Shown here in pieces: positions 34,605 to 43,671 of a DNA stretch of 64,000 bases (position 1 is the stretch's first letter; each line of letters opens with the position of its first letter). This DNA is from Anderseniella sp. (GTDB lineage Bacteria; Pseudomonadota; Alphaproteobacteria; Rhizobiales; Aestuariivirgaceae). Below the pieces are notes generated by a model. The model was given only the letters and a program-made list of their open reading frames with translations, made no database searches and was not told the origin of the DNA. Both the position numbers and the translations under genes were made by a program. The DNA lies in the NCBI GenBank assembly GCA_030626025.1, contig DAOUPT010000003.1:1-64000 (forward strand), read 5' to 3'.

Positions 34605-34636
34605 CCCGACCGAAGGGAGGAATAGCCGTGAGGGGT

Positions 34637-35290
34637 CTAAAAAGTAAGCACCATGCCACCACCCGATTCAACACCAAGCTGCGAGATTTCCTTAATCACC
34701 CACGTCGCTGCCCCCAACTCATCAACCGGGTGCGTACTGGCCACGGCAACCACTTGCATTCCAGCCGCCAGTCCAGCCTCAATGCCGGGAAGTGCGTCTT
34801 CGATGACCACGCACTTGTCGTGTGGCACCTTCAGCGCGTTAGCAGCTTTTTGATAGCCTTGCGGAGAGGGTTTGCCGCTGGTGATATCATCAGCGCAAAT
34901 CAGTATCTCTGGAACCAGCAGACCAAGCCGCTCCAGCCGGTCCACAGCGATGCTCCGCGGGGCCGAGGTGACAATTGCCCATTTCCCGGTCGGCAGAGCA
35001 CGCAGCAGTGCAGCAACACCGGCAAAAGACTTCGGCCCTTCCTGGTCCTCAAGCTCCTGCCGGATCAGCACCTGCCATTCCTTGTAGGCATCAAGGTGCG
35101 GTGCAACCATCCTGATGGTATCCATCGCGGTGCGGCCGTGGATCAGTTCCATCAACTGCTCCTGATCAATGCTGTGGTGAACAGCCCACTTGCGCCAACT
35201 ACGTTCAATAATCACGGTGGAGTCCACAAGCACCCCGTCCATGTCAAACAAAACAGCCTGACACGGAATTTTCACCGGCGTTGTCGTCAT
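34637..35290 (-). CDS. HAD-superfamily phosphatase (subfamily IA)
   Basis: A 217-residue HAD hydrolase. Motif I FDMDGVLVD has the nucleophile Asp16 and acid/base Asp18; motif II is IVTSAPRS (Thr/Ser near 107), and the K-loop and motif IV read SGKPSPQGY and VIEDALPGIEAG. A helical cap follows motif I. It is like phosphoglycolate, beta-phosphoglucomutase or sugar-phosphate phosphatases. It follows a sugar nucleotidyltransferase-like gene by 3 bases, so a sugar phosphate substrate is a fair inference. Confidence 0.87.
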   Translation of the reverse strand: MTTTPVKIPCQAVLFDMDGVLVDSTVIIERSWRKWAVHHSIDQEQLMELIHGRTAMDTIRMVAPHLDAYKEWQVLIRQELEDQEGPKSFAGVAALLRALPTGKWAIVTSAPRSIAVDRLERLGLLVPEILICADDITSGKPSPQGYQKAANALKVPHDKCVVIEDALPGIEAGLAAGMQVVAVASTHPVDELGAATWVIKEISQLGVESGGGMVLTF

Positions 35291-35293
35291 ACC

Positions 35294-36424
35294 CTAATGT
35301 CCCTTGTTCCGGCCATACAGACCGTTCCAGATATAGTCGGAAATCTCGAAAAATGCCTGCGAAGGCACCTCGCCCCGGCGGGCAAAAATCGTCCGGCAAT
35401 CATTCTGGAACCGGTCAATATCATACACTTCGCCTTGCCCGCCCTGTCCTCCCCAAGAGAACGGCGCCAGATAACTCGGCACATCCATATTAAACACGTT
35501 GCACCCCATATCAATAATCGTCCCGGTATTGAGCCGCATACCGATACCAATTTTGGCGCAGTCAGAAATAATCGAGCCAAATTTGATTGCATCGGTTTCA
35601 ACACTCTGCAATCCGGCACCGGGATGATCGAGAAACCCGACCGGCGCACTCAAACGCACTTGCCCATAATTGTTTTTCAAATCAGAAGTCGTTGCCAGCG
35701 CGCCGATATTAACCCAGCGCCCGACAAAGCTATGACCCAAAAATCCTTCATGATGCTTGTTGGAAAAGTCGCCGAAAATACTGGCCTCAATTTCACCGCC
35801 AACCCGGCAATTGTGCCCGATTACCACCGGCCCAAGCAGGCGGCAATTATCAACATGAGTTTCCTTGCCCACATACACCGGTCCGGACAAAAACGAAAAC
35901 TGCCCGACTTCAGCACCCGCATCAATAATCACCGGCCCATCACGAACGTCAAAAATCGTACCCGGCAAAATCGCAGCACTTTTATGAACCAGCACATCAG
36001 ATTTATCTCCGACAACAAACACACCTGGCCCGTTGTCATCCAGCATTTGGTATTCATCATCAGATTTCAGTGCTTCAAAGTCCTGCCCTATCTGCTTCGC
36101 CAGGCTGTCCAAAACACGCTGTGGGGCAAGATCGCGAGAATCTACAATTGTCGAAAACCGCGCCCGAAGTGCAGCCTCATTGCCGTTAATAAAGTCAAAC
36201 GCTTCTTTCTCGGGAACCTCACTGCGCAACGGCAGCACGCCCAACAATTCAGCCGCCAGCGCCTCATAAACAGCATAAGGATGAAAGTAGAAAACCTGTC
36301 CGTCACCGCCCTGCTGCACCCGCTCAAGCGGCGAATAAACCCCGTCACGACAAGAAAAAACCGTCCAAATCCGGCTGCAATACCGCGTATCCGGCAAATC
36401 ACGATCAAGAAGGAGTGTTGGCAT
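35294..36424 (-). CDS. Putative sugar nucleotidyltransferase with left-handed beta-helix (GlmU-like)
   Basis: A 376-residue protein resembling the NTP_transf_4/GlmU-like group best known from Bacteroidetes. The N-terminal half has a degenerate nucleotidyltransferase fold (R-x-G-type loops absent). The C-terminal part from about 140 is a hexapeptide-repeat helix (VIIDAGAEVGQFSFLSGPVYVG, CRVGGEIEASIFGDFSNKHHEGFLGHSFVG). The segment SNKHHEGFLGHSFVGRWVNIGA is the conserved core. It may join sugar phosphate activation and acetylation, but neither activity is shown. It is encoded just upstream of the HAD phosphatase. Confidence 0.75.
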   Translation of the reverse strand: MPTLLLDRDLPDTRYCSRIWTVFSCRDGVYSPLERVQQGGDGQVFYFHPYAVYEALAAELLGVLPLRSEVPEKEAFDFINGNEAALRARFSTIVDSRDLAPQRVLDSLAKQIGQDFEALKSDDEYQMLDDNGPGVFVVGDKSDVLVHKSAAILPGTIFDVRDGPVIIDAGAEVGQFSFLSGPVYVGKETHVDNCRLLGPVVIGHNCRVGGEIEASIFGDFSNKHHEGFLGHSFVGRWVNIGALATTSDLKNNYGQVRLSAPVGFLDHPGAGLQSVETDAIKFGSIISDCAKIGIGMRLNTGTIIDMGCNVFNMDVPSYLAPFSWGGQGGQGEVYDIDRFQNDCRTIFARRGEVPSQAFFEISDYIWNGLYGRNKGH

Positions 36425-36488
36425 AAAAACTAATCCGTTCTGTAATTTTCACAAACAGGCCCAAGACTTAACACCCATTGCTCTAAAA

Positions 36489-37403
36489 TTACGTAAACTC
36501 CACCCGCTCCTGCGAAAAGAAAAACAGCGACTGGACACTGTCGTCCATTTTGCCAGAGGTCGTTTCAAGCAGGGTTTTCATAGATTCCTTACGCCCTAAA
36601 AGAGCCGTCTGAAAATCATCCTCAATTAACTTTTTGGTACCGACATCAGCCAAACTCTTTTTCAGGTTCATATACAATTCCAGCGAACCAAAAATATAAA
36701 TCGATTCATAAAGAATCTTGGAGGCAATTTTTTGATGGATATCCTTATAAGTAAACTGCCCGATCATTTTCGATTGCGGTTTGAAAATAAAATCGATTTC
36801 CTCCTTGTAACCGGAGCTTTTCAGGATCAGGAATTTGATTTTGAGGAACTTCTCATCAATCGCCTTGATTCGTTCTTCATCAATCCCATCGCGATAAACC
36901 AGGATAATATCAATGTCCGACCCGCTCATGATCTTGCCAAGACTCTTGCTTTCACGCGGTTCTTCATGGGCCAGAAAATAGGCAATATCACCAGCCAAAA
37001 AAGCGCAGGTATTTTGAGCCAGAAAATCCCTGTCCTCTTCGTCCAGATGAAAAAACGTTTCCATCGCAATCTGCATTTTTTTGATGCTGATTTCCCGGTG
37101 AGCGTTGCTGAGAAAAACCTGCCGGTCAATCACAGCGTTGCGCTGGTGCGGCAGTGACAAGATGGTAAAAGAGAGGAAATCTCTCAATATCGACGGACTC
37201 AGGCGGATGAATTCTTCACGCGAAATATCGTAGCGCAGATAATACCGGGCAAAATGTGAAATCTGCAAAAACCCGGAATTAAAACAAGCTTTCCACACTG
37301 CCAGATAGTCGCCAGTATGAAGTTTTTCCATCAACTCCTTACCCAACAAGGGACCATTGGCATTGATGGCATCAATAATCGCAGACTCGGTCGAACCGGG
37401 CAT
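36489..37403 (-). CDS. Nucleotidyltransferase-fold protein of unknown role
   Basis: A 304-residue protein. The motif GSDIDIILVY (161-170) followed by Asp204 in EEIDFIF is the G-S-x-D-x-D...D metal triad of DNA polymerase beta-like nucleotidyltransferases. The N-terminal 150 residues are helical and without recognisable motif. The start is ATG 37403, directly behind a strong AGGAGGAGAGG ribosome-binding site; a GTG seven codons upstream overlaps that site and is unlikely. It is 64 bases upstream of the sugar nucleotidyltransferase gene on the same strand. It could nucleotidylate a protein, RNA or small molecule; it has no obvious HEPN partner. Confidence 0.65.
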   Translation of the reverse strand: MPGSTESAIIDAINANGPLLGKELMEKLHTGDYLAVWKACFNSGFLQISHFARYYLRYDISREEFIRLSPSILRDFLSFTILSLPHQRNAVIDRQVFLSNAHREISIKKMQIAMETFFHLDEEDRDFLAQNTCAFLAGDIAYFLAHEEPRESKSLGKIMSGSDIDIILVYRDGIDEERIKAIDEKFLKIKFLILKSSGYKEEIDFIFKPQSKMIGQFTYKDIHQKIASKILYESIYIFGSLELYMNLKKSLADVGTKKLIEDDFQTALLGRKESMKTLLETTSGKMDDSVQSLFFFSQERVEFT

Positions 37404-37446
37404 GTCACCTCTCCTCCTGGCCACCCTAAAAGGTGACGCTCGTTAG

Positions 37447-37468
37447 TTGCAGAACCATTGTACTGCAA
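37447..37468. promoter_or_regulatory. TTGCAG/CTGCAA inverted repeat ahead of the TRAP operon
   Basis: Perfect 6-base arms at 37447-37452 and 37463-37468 with a 10-base spacer, in the divergent region between the nucleotidyltransferase-fold gene and dctP. A third ATTGCAGG copy occurs further right near 37526. It may be an operator for the TRAP transporter. Confidence 0.3.
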
Positions 37469-37613
37469 TCCAACTTTGATGGGCGACAAAAATCGACCAA
37501 CACCAAATTTCTTGACTTGTCTTGCGATTGCAGGAACATTGCTCACTTAATCAACAGCACCGCCAAGAGTGCAAAACAACAATATGCCAGCAATCCGGCA
37601 AAGGGAGAGTTTC

Positions 37614-38609
37614 ATGAAATCGCTATTTTTAAAATCCATATTAGGTGCCGCTTCGCTATTGTACGGCGTCAGCGCTGTGAGTGCCGCTGACATTGAGCTG
37701 CGCGCTTCACATCAATGGAACACCAAAGATGTTCGTCACAAAATGGTGCAGATTATCGCCGATGAACTGGCTAAAGCCAATACCGGTGTAACAGCCAAAG
37801 TATTTCCGTCAAAATCTCTTTATAAGCCGAAAGAACAATGGGGTCCGCTGACCACTGGCGAACTTGACATCTCTGCATTCCCGCTGGCCTATGCAGCCAA
37901 GCGTCATCCTGCTTTTGATGCCACACTAATGCCCGGTCTGGTCAAGAACCATGATCATGCAACCCGTTTCAACGATTCGCCCTTTATGGCCGACATCAAG
38001 AAAATTATCGATGACGCTGGTGTGATGGTGATCTCGGATGCCTGGCTTGCCGGTGGCTTTGCCTCAAAGGACAAATGCGTGCTTGACCCTGCTGATGTTA
38101 AGGGCAAGGTTTTCCGCGCTGCCGGTAAAGCCTTTAACAGAATGCTGCAAGGTGCCGGTGCTTCGATCCAATCGATGCCTTCATCCGAAATTTATACAGC
38201 CTTGCAACAAGGCGTGCTTGACGGTGCCAACACCTCTTCAGGTTCATTTGTATCATACCGCATTTATGAGCAGGTAAAATGTCTGACCGCTCCCGGCGCC
38301 CATGCGCTGTGGTTCATGTATGAGCCAATTTTGATGTCCAAAGCATCATTTGCCAAACTCAACGATGCCCAGAAAAAAGCCGTTATGGCCGCCGGTCAGG
38401 TGGCTGAAGACTGGTTTGCCAAAAAAGCAGCAGGTCTTGATAAGACAATGACCGATACCTTTGCCAAAGCCGGTGTTAAAGTTGTGACCATGACTGCTGA
38501 ACAGGCCACCGCCTGGAAAGACATCGCCGACAAAACCTCCTATGCAGCATTTGCCAAAAAGGTTAAGGGCGGCAAGGAGCTTATTGCCAAGGCTCTTGCT
38601 GTTAAATAA
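37614..38609 (+). CDS. dctP: TRAP transporter substrate-binding protein (DctP family)
   Basis: A 331-residue periplasmic binding protein. A signal peptide (MKSLFLKSILGAASLLYG, cleavage after VSAA) precedes the DctP fold; LRASHQWNTKDVRHKMVQ and GKVFRAAGKAFNRMLQGAG, then SSEIYTALQQGVLDGANTS, are the family ligand-binding elements. The ligand is probably a carboxylate, held by the Arg in KVFRAAG. AAGGGAGAG precedes the start. The two permease genes follow, after an intercistronic hairpin. Confidence 0.92.
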   Translation: MKSLFLKSILGAASLLYGVSAVSAADIELRASHQWNTKDVRHKMVQIIADELAKANTGVTAKVFPSKSLYKPKEQWGPLTTGELDISAFPLAYAAKRHPAFDATLMPGLVKNHDHATRFNDSPFMADIKKIIDDAGVMVISDAWLAGGFASKDKCVLDPADVKGKVFRAAGKAFNRMLQGAGASIQSMPSSEIYTALQQGVLDGANTSSGSFVSYRIYEQVKCLTAPGAHALWFMYEPILMSKASFAKLNDAQKKAVMAAGQVAEDWFAKKAAGLDKTMTDTFAKAGVKVVTMTAEQATAWKDIADKTSYAAFAKKVKGGKELIAKALAVK

Positions 38610-38631
38610 GCATTCCCTTTTCTCGAAACAG

Positions 38632-38664
38632 ACTGGAAACAATCTCATAACGATTGTTTCCAGT
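38632..38664 (+). terminator. Intercistronic hairpin between dctP and dctQ
   Basis: A perfect 13-bp inverted repeat (38632-38644 and 38652-38664) with a 7-base loop lies 23 bases after the dctP stop. There is no T-run after it. Such hairpins between binding-protein and permease genes usually stabilise the upstream message or cause partial termination, giving more binding protein than permease. Confidence 0.7.
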
Positions 38665-38694
38665 ATTTGACTGTCAATCACTCACAGGAGACAA

Positions 38695-39195
38695 ATGATG
38701 GTGTCCTTCATTGAACGCCTGTCGATCATAGCTGGCGTTATCGCCTCTTTGCTTGTCGCAATCGCCATCATCATCGTCTGCCAGATGGTTTTCATCCGCT
38801 ATGTATTGGTTGGCTCAACAGCCTGGCAAACAGAAGTTGTGACCTTTTCTCTGGTTGCCGCCACCCTGCTTGGCAGCGCCTGGGTGATGAAGGAACGCGG
38901 ACATGTAGCCGTTGGTCTGGTAACAGAATATTCAGCCCCAAACGTCCGGCGCATCATGTTGATCATGGCTGACCTGGTAACCTTCCTGTTTGCCGCAATT
39001 ATGTTCTGGAAAGGCCTTGAAGTCACGCTGGAAGCCTGGCACGGAGACTGGACAAGCGACTCGATTTACGAGTTTCCAATGTGGATTCCCTACTCCGCCA
39101 TGCCCATCGGGTTTGGTTTGCTAGCCCTGCAATCCCTCGCCTGCATGACCAAGGTCTGGCATAACCGCGATACAGTTCAAGTAGGAGGGCACTAG
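38695..39195 (+). CDS. dctQ: TRAP transporter small permease (DctQ family)
   Basis: A 166-residue membrane protein with four hydrophobic spans (about 13-38, 50-70, 90-108, 132-150). The family segment VFIRYVLVGSTAWQTEVVTFSLVAATLLGSAWVMKERGHVAV region is plain. It forms the membrane complex with DctM. An AGGAGA ribosome-binding site precedes ATG 38695; ATG 38698 is equally possible. Three bases separate it from dctM. Confidence 0.9.
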   Translation: MMVSFIERLSIIAGVIASLLVAIAIIIVCQMVFIRYVLVGSTAWQTEVVTFSLVAATLLGSAWVMKERGHVAVGLVTEYSAPNVRRIMLIMADLVTFLFAAIMFWKGLEVTLEAWHGDWTSDSIYEFPMWIPYSAMPIGFGLLALQSLACMTKVWHNRDTVQVGGH

Positions 39196-39198
39196 GCT

Positions 39199-40512
39199 AT
39201 GGAACCTGGCACAATTGGTCTTCTGATCGGACTCGCTCTGGTCGTCCTGCTGTCCATTCGCGTACCGGTAGCCTTTGCTCTGGCAATTACAGCAATCCTG
39301 TTTCCAGTATTTTTCAAAGGCACCCTCGCAATCTCGACACTCGGTGAACAATTTTTTGCCGGGCTTGCCGAATTCACTTTGCTGTCGATCCCGATGTTTA
39401 TCGTCATGGGCGCAGCGGTTGCTGCCTCACCGGCCGGCAAAGACCTTTACGAAGCGCTTGACCGCTGGCTTAACCGGCTTCCCGGCGGGTTGATTATTTC
39501 CAATATCGGCGCTTGCTCGATCTTTGCTGCCCTGTCGGGGTCATCGCCTGCAACCTGCGCCGCTATCGGCAAAATGGGCATCCCGGAAATGCGCAAGCGT
39601 GGTTACCCCGATGGCGTGGCAACCGGGTCAATTGCAGCCGGTGGCACGCTTGGCATTTTGATCCCGCCATCAATCACCATGATTGTCTATGGCATTGCCA
39701 CCCAGACATCAATCGGTCGCCTGTTCCTTGCCGGACTATTGCCGGGTATCTTGTTGATGATACTCTTCATGGCCTGGTCGTTGTTTGCCGCCTGGCGTTC
39801 AGGTTATAGTTTTTCAGGCGGAAGAACCGTCAGCTGGCGGGACCGTTTTGTTATCCTGCCTCGAGTGCTGCCGTTTTTAGCCATCATCGTTGGCGTCCTG
39901 TGGGTACTCTATGGTGGTGTGGCTACCCCCTCAGAAGCAGCAGGTGTCGGTGCCGCATTTTGCGTATTGCTGGCCGTTGTCATTTACAAAATGTGGCAAC
40001 CAAAACACATCTGGTCAATTCTTTCCACTTCAATGAAAGAAAGCGTAATGATCCTGATGATCATTGGCTGCTCAGCCCTTTTTTCCCAGATGCTGTCCTC
40101 ATTCTACATTACCCAGACCGTCGCGGAATCCATCGCAACTGCCGGACTTGATCAATGGACGCTAATGATCACCATCAACATATTTCTGCTGGTTGCCGGG
40201 TTCTTCCTGCCGCCAGTCGCGGTGATTTTAATGACCGCACCAATCCTGTTGCCGATTGTAACACACGCCGGATTTGACCCCTATTGGTTCGCCGTGGTCT
40301 TTACCATCAATATGGAAATCGGACTGATTACCCCACCAGTAGGACTCAATCTTTATGTCATCAACGGCATCGCCCCGGATATTCCACTGGCAACCGTACT
40401 CAAAGGCGCCTTCCCCTACATGTTGTGCATGGTTGCAGCCATTATTCTACTGTCAATCTTTCCTCAGATAGCAACATGGCTGCCCGAATATTGGATGGGA
40501 CCGGCACAGTGA
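39199..40512 (+). CDS. dctM: TRAP transporter large permease (DctM family)
   Basis: A 437-residue protein with about twelve membrane spans. Family motifs include SGSSPATCAAIGKMGIPEM (about 114-132) and AGGTLGILIPPSITMIVYG (about 147-165). This subunit couples substrate uptake to the sodium or proton gradient. It completes the dctPQM operon. Confidence 0.94.
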   Translation: MEPGTIGLLIGLALVVLLSIRVPVAFALAITAILFPVFFKGTLAISTLGEQFFAGLAEFTLLSIPMFIVMGAAVAASPAGKDLYEALDRWLNRLPGGLIISNIGACSIFAALSGSSPATCAAIGKMGIPEMRKRGYPDGVATGSIAAGGTLGILIPPSITMIVYGIATQTSIGRLFLAGLLPGILLMILFMAWSLFAAWRSGYSFSGGRTVSWRDRFVILPRVLPFLAIIVGVLWVLYGGVATPSEAAGVGAAFCVLLAVVIYKMWQPKHIWSILSTSMKESVMILMIIGCSALFSQMLSSFYITQTVAESIATAGLDQWTLMITINIFLLVAGFFLPPVAVILMTAPILLPIVTHAGFDPYWFAVVFTINMEIGLITPPVGLNLYVINGIAPDIPLATVLKGAFPYMLCMVAAIILLSIFPQIATWLPEYWMGPAQ

Positions 40513-40584
40513 TCTCCCGATAACCGCACAACCCGCCACCATTCTGATCCGAATATTAGCAGCCATTTGCCCTGTTTCTGAATT

Positions 40585-40935
40585 TCAGGCCGGTGGCAGT
40601 AATCGTTTCAGATAGCAATTTCGGTTCATGTCCCTGATATCAATGCTTATACTGGTTACAGTGCTGAGATAATCTGCCAGATTACCACGCAATAATTCGC
40701 TCACCTTAGTCTTTTGATCATCGCTACGCCCATCCAGCAAAAACACCGTCACATGCACAAAGCTGTCACCTTCTTCAAGCAATCGATAGTAGTCATAGGG
40801 ACGGGCCCGCACTTTTATATCTGCCGGGGCCATTACACCGCTGGCAACACCGCTGTCATAAGCAATCTGCATGACTTTCTTGATGTCATATTCTTCTTCA
40901 ACATCGCGCGAATGTTCAATAACAAAATGCGGCAT
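40585..40935 (-). CDS. 5-carboxymethyl-2-hydroxymuconate isomerase-like protein
   Basis: A 116-residue protein of the CHMI branch of the tautomerase superfamily. The N-terminal MPHFVIEHS starts with the catalytic Pro2, and VRARPYDYYRL, FVHVTVFLLDGRSDDQK and ISIDIRDMNRN correspond to the family fold. CHMI works in homoprotocatechuate degradation; no other hpa genes are in the window, so the substrate may differ. It is 2 bases downstream of the AlaDH/PNT-family gene, on the same strand, so they are co-expressed. Confidence 0.83.
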   Translation of the reverse strand: MPHFVIEHSRDVEEEYDIKKVMQIAYDSGVASGVMAPADIKVRARPYDYYRLLEEGDSFVHVTVFLLDGRSDDQKTKVSELLRGNLADYLSTVTSISIDIRDMNRNCYLKRLLPPA

Positions 40936-40937
40936 GA

Positions 40938-42347
40938 TCAGTTGTCTCCTGCTTCAAAGGGCCCACAAACCAGCGCCCGCTGTACACCAGCTGTCAGGTC
41001 ACTCAATCCATCCAATAATCTTTCGCACCCGGTCAAAACATCCACTATCTGACCGGAATACACCACCGCCGTCTCGCGCATCATACCCAGCATCGGCCAG
41101 CCCCACAAAGCAGAAACCGTCACCCCATCCCGAACAAAATGCGGTTCACTCAAGAATGTACACGACAACACCGGCTCAACCGGCGACCGGTTGGTCGGAC
41201 TGCCGCCAACCAGATCAATAATCACTGATCCATCGGGGATAATAGTCTTGAGATGCTCATTTCTGACCAGATAGTTTTTGCCCCGAAGGTGCTCGGGCTG
41301 ATCAGCCCCGTTGACCACCAGATCAACGCCTTTCAACCAATAATCTATGCGTCCTGTATTGGTATGGGTGCGTCCCAAAACACTGACCATTTCAACCCCA
41401 TGATCATAAATCTCATGCAAAGCGCCCTGCCCAACATTACCGTAGCCAAGCACCACTACTTTGGCTTTTGCCAGATCAAGATCCGGCTTGTTCTCTTGCA
41501 AAAGCTTTAAACCATAACGGACACCGGCCTGCCCTGTTTGATGCAGGCATTGAATGCGTCGTAAGCCAAATTCGTGCGGCGGGTGTTCGCGGGACCAGTC
41601 GGCAATAGCTTGCTCACCCTCTTCCTGCTCAAACAAGGCCAGATCAAACAGATGGCTACCACTTTCTAGCAACGCAGCAATAAGCTTATCGTTACCAAGC
41701 GACCTGCTATCATAAAAATACAAAGTATCAGACCCAACCGCATCCAGTTCTTCAAAACTGATATTACCCTGCACCAGTTTCAGCGATTTCGGATCACGGT
41801 TTCCGGCCCGCCGAATGGCCGGTGCGGTTTTTGACGTCCATTCCAGCACCCGCACCCGCAAGCCGCCAAGGGCGTTTTTATCAGCAAATGGCTGCAATGC
41901 TGCCGCCATTGCAGTACGTGCCAAAATGGTTTCATCGGTCGTAACTTTCGGCGACTCCAGTATTTCTTCCATCGCCACCACATTGATCATACGCTGTTCA
42001 AGCAACCGTGCCCGGTCAGGAAACGATCCAAAATGCGCCATGCACAACAAAGTACATCCCGATCGCATCTGCCCGATACTCTCAAGCGACGGCCCCTTGA
42101 ACTTGATAATCAGGTCTTTGTTTTTGTATATTTCATCGCCGCTCTGCAACACCGCGCCAGCCGCCACATATTCGCTATCGTCAAACCCGACACCATCACC
42201 GGCACCCTCTTCGACAAACACCGAGACGCCGGTTTTGATCAACCGGTCAACATCATCAGGAACAACAGAAACGCGCTTTTCCAACCCGCCGGGATTTTCC
42301 GGAGATTCTACTTCACGAACAACAGCAATAGTTTTAAAACCCGGCAT
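40938..42347 (-). CDS. Alanine/saccharopine dehydrogenase family (AlaDH/PNT fold) enzyme
   Basis: A 469-residue enzyme with the AlaDH/PNT N-terminal domain (about 5-150, with EKRVSVVPDDVDRLI) and a NAD-binding domain with VVLGYGNVGQGAL (about 297-309). The substrate-binding Arg/Lys and His region (MAHFGSFPDRA) is typical of lysine-forming saccharopine dehydrogenase-like proteins. The length exceeds that of alanine dehydrogenase (about 370), fitting the lysine/saccharopine type. It shares an operon with the CHMI-like gene, an unusual pair. Confidence 0.75.
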   Translation of the reverse strand: MPGFKTIAVVREVESPENPGGLEKRVSVVPDDVDRLIKTGVSVFVEEGAGDGVGFDDSEYVAAGAVLQSGDEIYKNKDLIIKFKGPSLESIGQMRSGCTLLCMAHFGSFPDRARLLEQRMINVVAMEEILESPKVTTDETILARTAMAAALQPFADKNALGGLRVRVLEWTSKTAPAIRRAGNRDPKSLKLVQGNISFEELDAVGSDTLYFYDSRSLGNDKLIAALLESGSHLFDLALFEQEEGEQAIADWSREHPPHEFGLRRIQCLHQTGQAGVRYGLKLLQENKPDLDLAKAKVVVLGYGNVGQGALHEIYDHGVEMVSVLGRTHTNTGRIDYWLKGVDLVVNGADQPEHLRGKNYLVRNEHLKTIIPDGSVIIDLVGGSPTNRSPVEPVLSCTFLSEPHFVRDGVTVSALWGWPMLGMMRETAVVYSGQIVDVLTGCERLLDGLSDLTAGVQRALVCGPFEAGDN

Positions 42348-42389
42348 AAAATGACCCTACCCTGAAAAAACAACAGCCTTTTCCTGACA

Positions 42390-43652
42390 CTAAATCACTA
42401 CCTTATCAACCTTCATCCGTGTCTTTTCCAACTGCCGCAGTTCTTCTTCACCTTGAGCAATATAATCACGTGTAAAAGGCACCATATCTTGATGCTTGGC
42501 CAGTATGATTTGAAAAATCATAAAGCGGTGATGCCGAAAAGCCACTTCGGATGCGGCCAGATACAATTCCCACATTCGGCAGAAACGCTCATCATAAAGC
42601 TCGGCTGCTTTATCCCAATTGGCAACAAATCTCTCACGCCACATCCGACAGGTTTTGGCATAATGGATCGGCAGAATTTCTATGTCTCTTATCAGAAATC
42701 CCGCCTGCTCAATTGCTGGCACCACCTGTCCGACCGAAGGCACATAGGCTCCGGGAAATATGTATTTATCGTTGAACCGGTCCTGCGTCAGCGCCCCTTT
42801 CGGTCGCCCGATCGCATGGACCACCATCACGCCCTCTTTTTTCAATAATTCATAGGACTTTTTAAACATCACATCATAGTTTTGCCGCCCCACATGCTCG
42901 AGCATACCGATGGAAATAATCCGGTCAAAAGTTCCCTGCACATCGCGGTAATTCTGCAACCGAAACTCTGTCAAATCGCTCAAACCACGGTTTTTGGCCC
43001 TTTGCTTTGCGACTTTTACCTGATTTTCGCTCAGCGTAACACCGGTTACATGGGAACCGGACATCTCGGCAATGTAGAGCGCCAACCCGCCCCAACCACA
43101 TCCCATTTCCAGGACGCGATCACCTGACCCGGCCCGTAGCTTGGCCGTAACATGCCTCTTTTTGGCCAATTGCGCTTGTTCAAGGGTCTGATCGTCATTT
43201 TCAAAATAGGCGCATGTGTATTGCCAGTCATCGTCCAGAAATAATTCAAACAACCGGTCATCAAGATCATAATGATGAGCAACATCACGTTTTTCCACCT
43301 GCTTGCGCCACAAATTCCTTACCCGGTCAGTAAAATAAAACCCTGCCCCCAGAACTTTAATCGGCCACGGCGTCTGTCGTTTGGCCCCGTTTCGGGCCAT
43401 TAGCGACAAAAAATCATAGATGGTCCCTTCTTCAACAATGAACTCGCCATCCATATAGCATTCACCCAGCCGTAAGGCAGGGTTAAGAGCAATGCCGCGC
43501 TCAGCGCTTTTGTTGGCAAAGCGGACTGCGACAGGCTTACCTCCACCATCACCAAAACTGCGCTTGTTACCAGAAGCAAAAGTTATATCCAACTGGTCGA
43601 TCTTGACCACTTTGGAAAAAAATCCCGCCAGCAATTTTTCTACTATGCTCAA
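42390..43652 (-). CDS. cfa: Cyclopropane-fatty-acyl-phospholipid synthase
   Basis: A 420-residue SAM-dependent methyltransferase that adds a methylene bridge to unsaturated acyl chains of membrane lipids. The SAM-binding motif VLEMGCGWGGLAL is at about 195-207; ISIGMLEHVGRQNY and the C-terminal bicarbonate/lipid-binding pattern CRMWRERF, YLAASEVAFRHH are conserved. It raises membrane acid and solvent tolerance. A small lipoprotein-like gene is upstream. Confidence 0.92.
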   Translation of the reverse strand: MSIVEKLLAGFFSKVVKIDQLDITFASGNKRSFGDGGGKPVAVRFANKSAERGIALNPALRLGECYMDGEFIVEEGTIYDFLSLMARNGAKRQTPWPIKVLGAGFYFTDRVRNLWRKQVEKRDVAHHYDLDDRLFELFLDDDWQYTCAYFENDDQTLEQAQLAKKRHVTAKLRAGSGDRVLEMGCGWGGLALYIAEMSGSHVTGVTLSENQVKVAKQRAKNRGLSDLTEFRLQNYRDVQGTFDRIISIGMLEHVGRQNYDVMFKKSYELLKKEGVMVVHAIGRPKGALTQDRFNDKYIFPGAYVPSVGQVVPAIEQAGFLIRDIEILPIHYAKTCRMWRERFVANWDKAAELYDERFCRMWELYLAASEVAFRHHRFMIFQIILAKHQDMVPFTRDYIAQGEEELRQLEKTRMKVDKVVI

Positions 43653-43671
43653 AGGTCACCCATTTTCAGGT

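Larger units (their letters stand above)
34141..34636. other. Gene-free repeat patch
   Basis: About 500 bases between the truncated peroxidase-like gene and the HAD phosphatase gene, made up of the REPIN-like element, a purine-rich spacer (34335-34430) and the 157-bp palindromic element. No coding frame is supportable. Confidence 0.6.

Noticed and set aside
34628-36433. 601-codon open frame on the plus strand
   Set aside because: It is antisense to the HAD phosphatase and GlmU-like genes, whose motifs are clear on the minus strand; the plus-strand product is rich in His, Arg and Pro with no domain.
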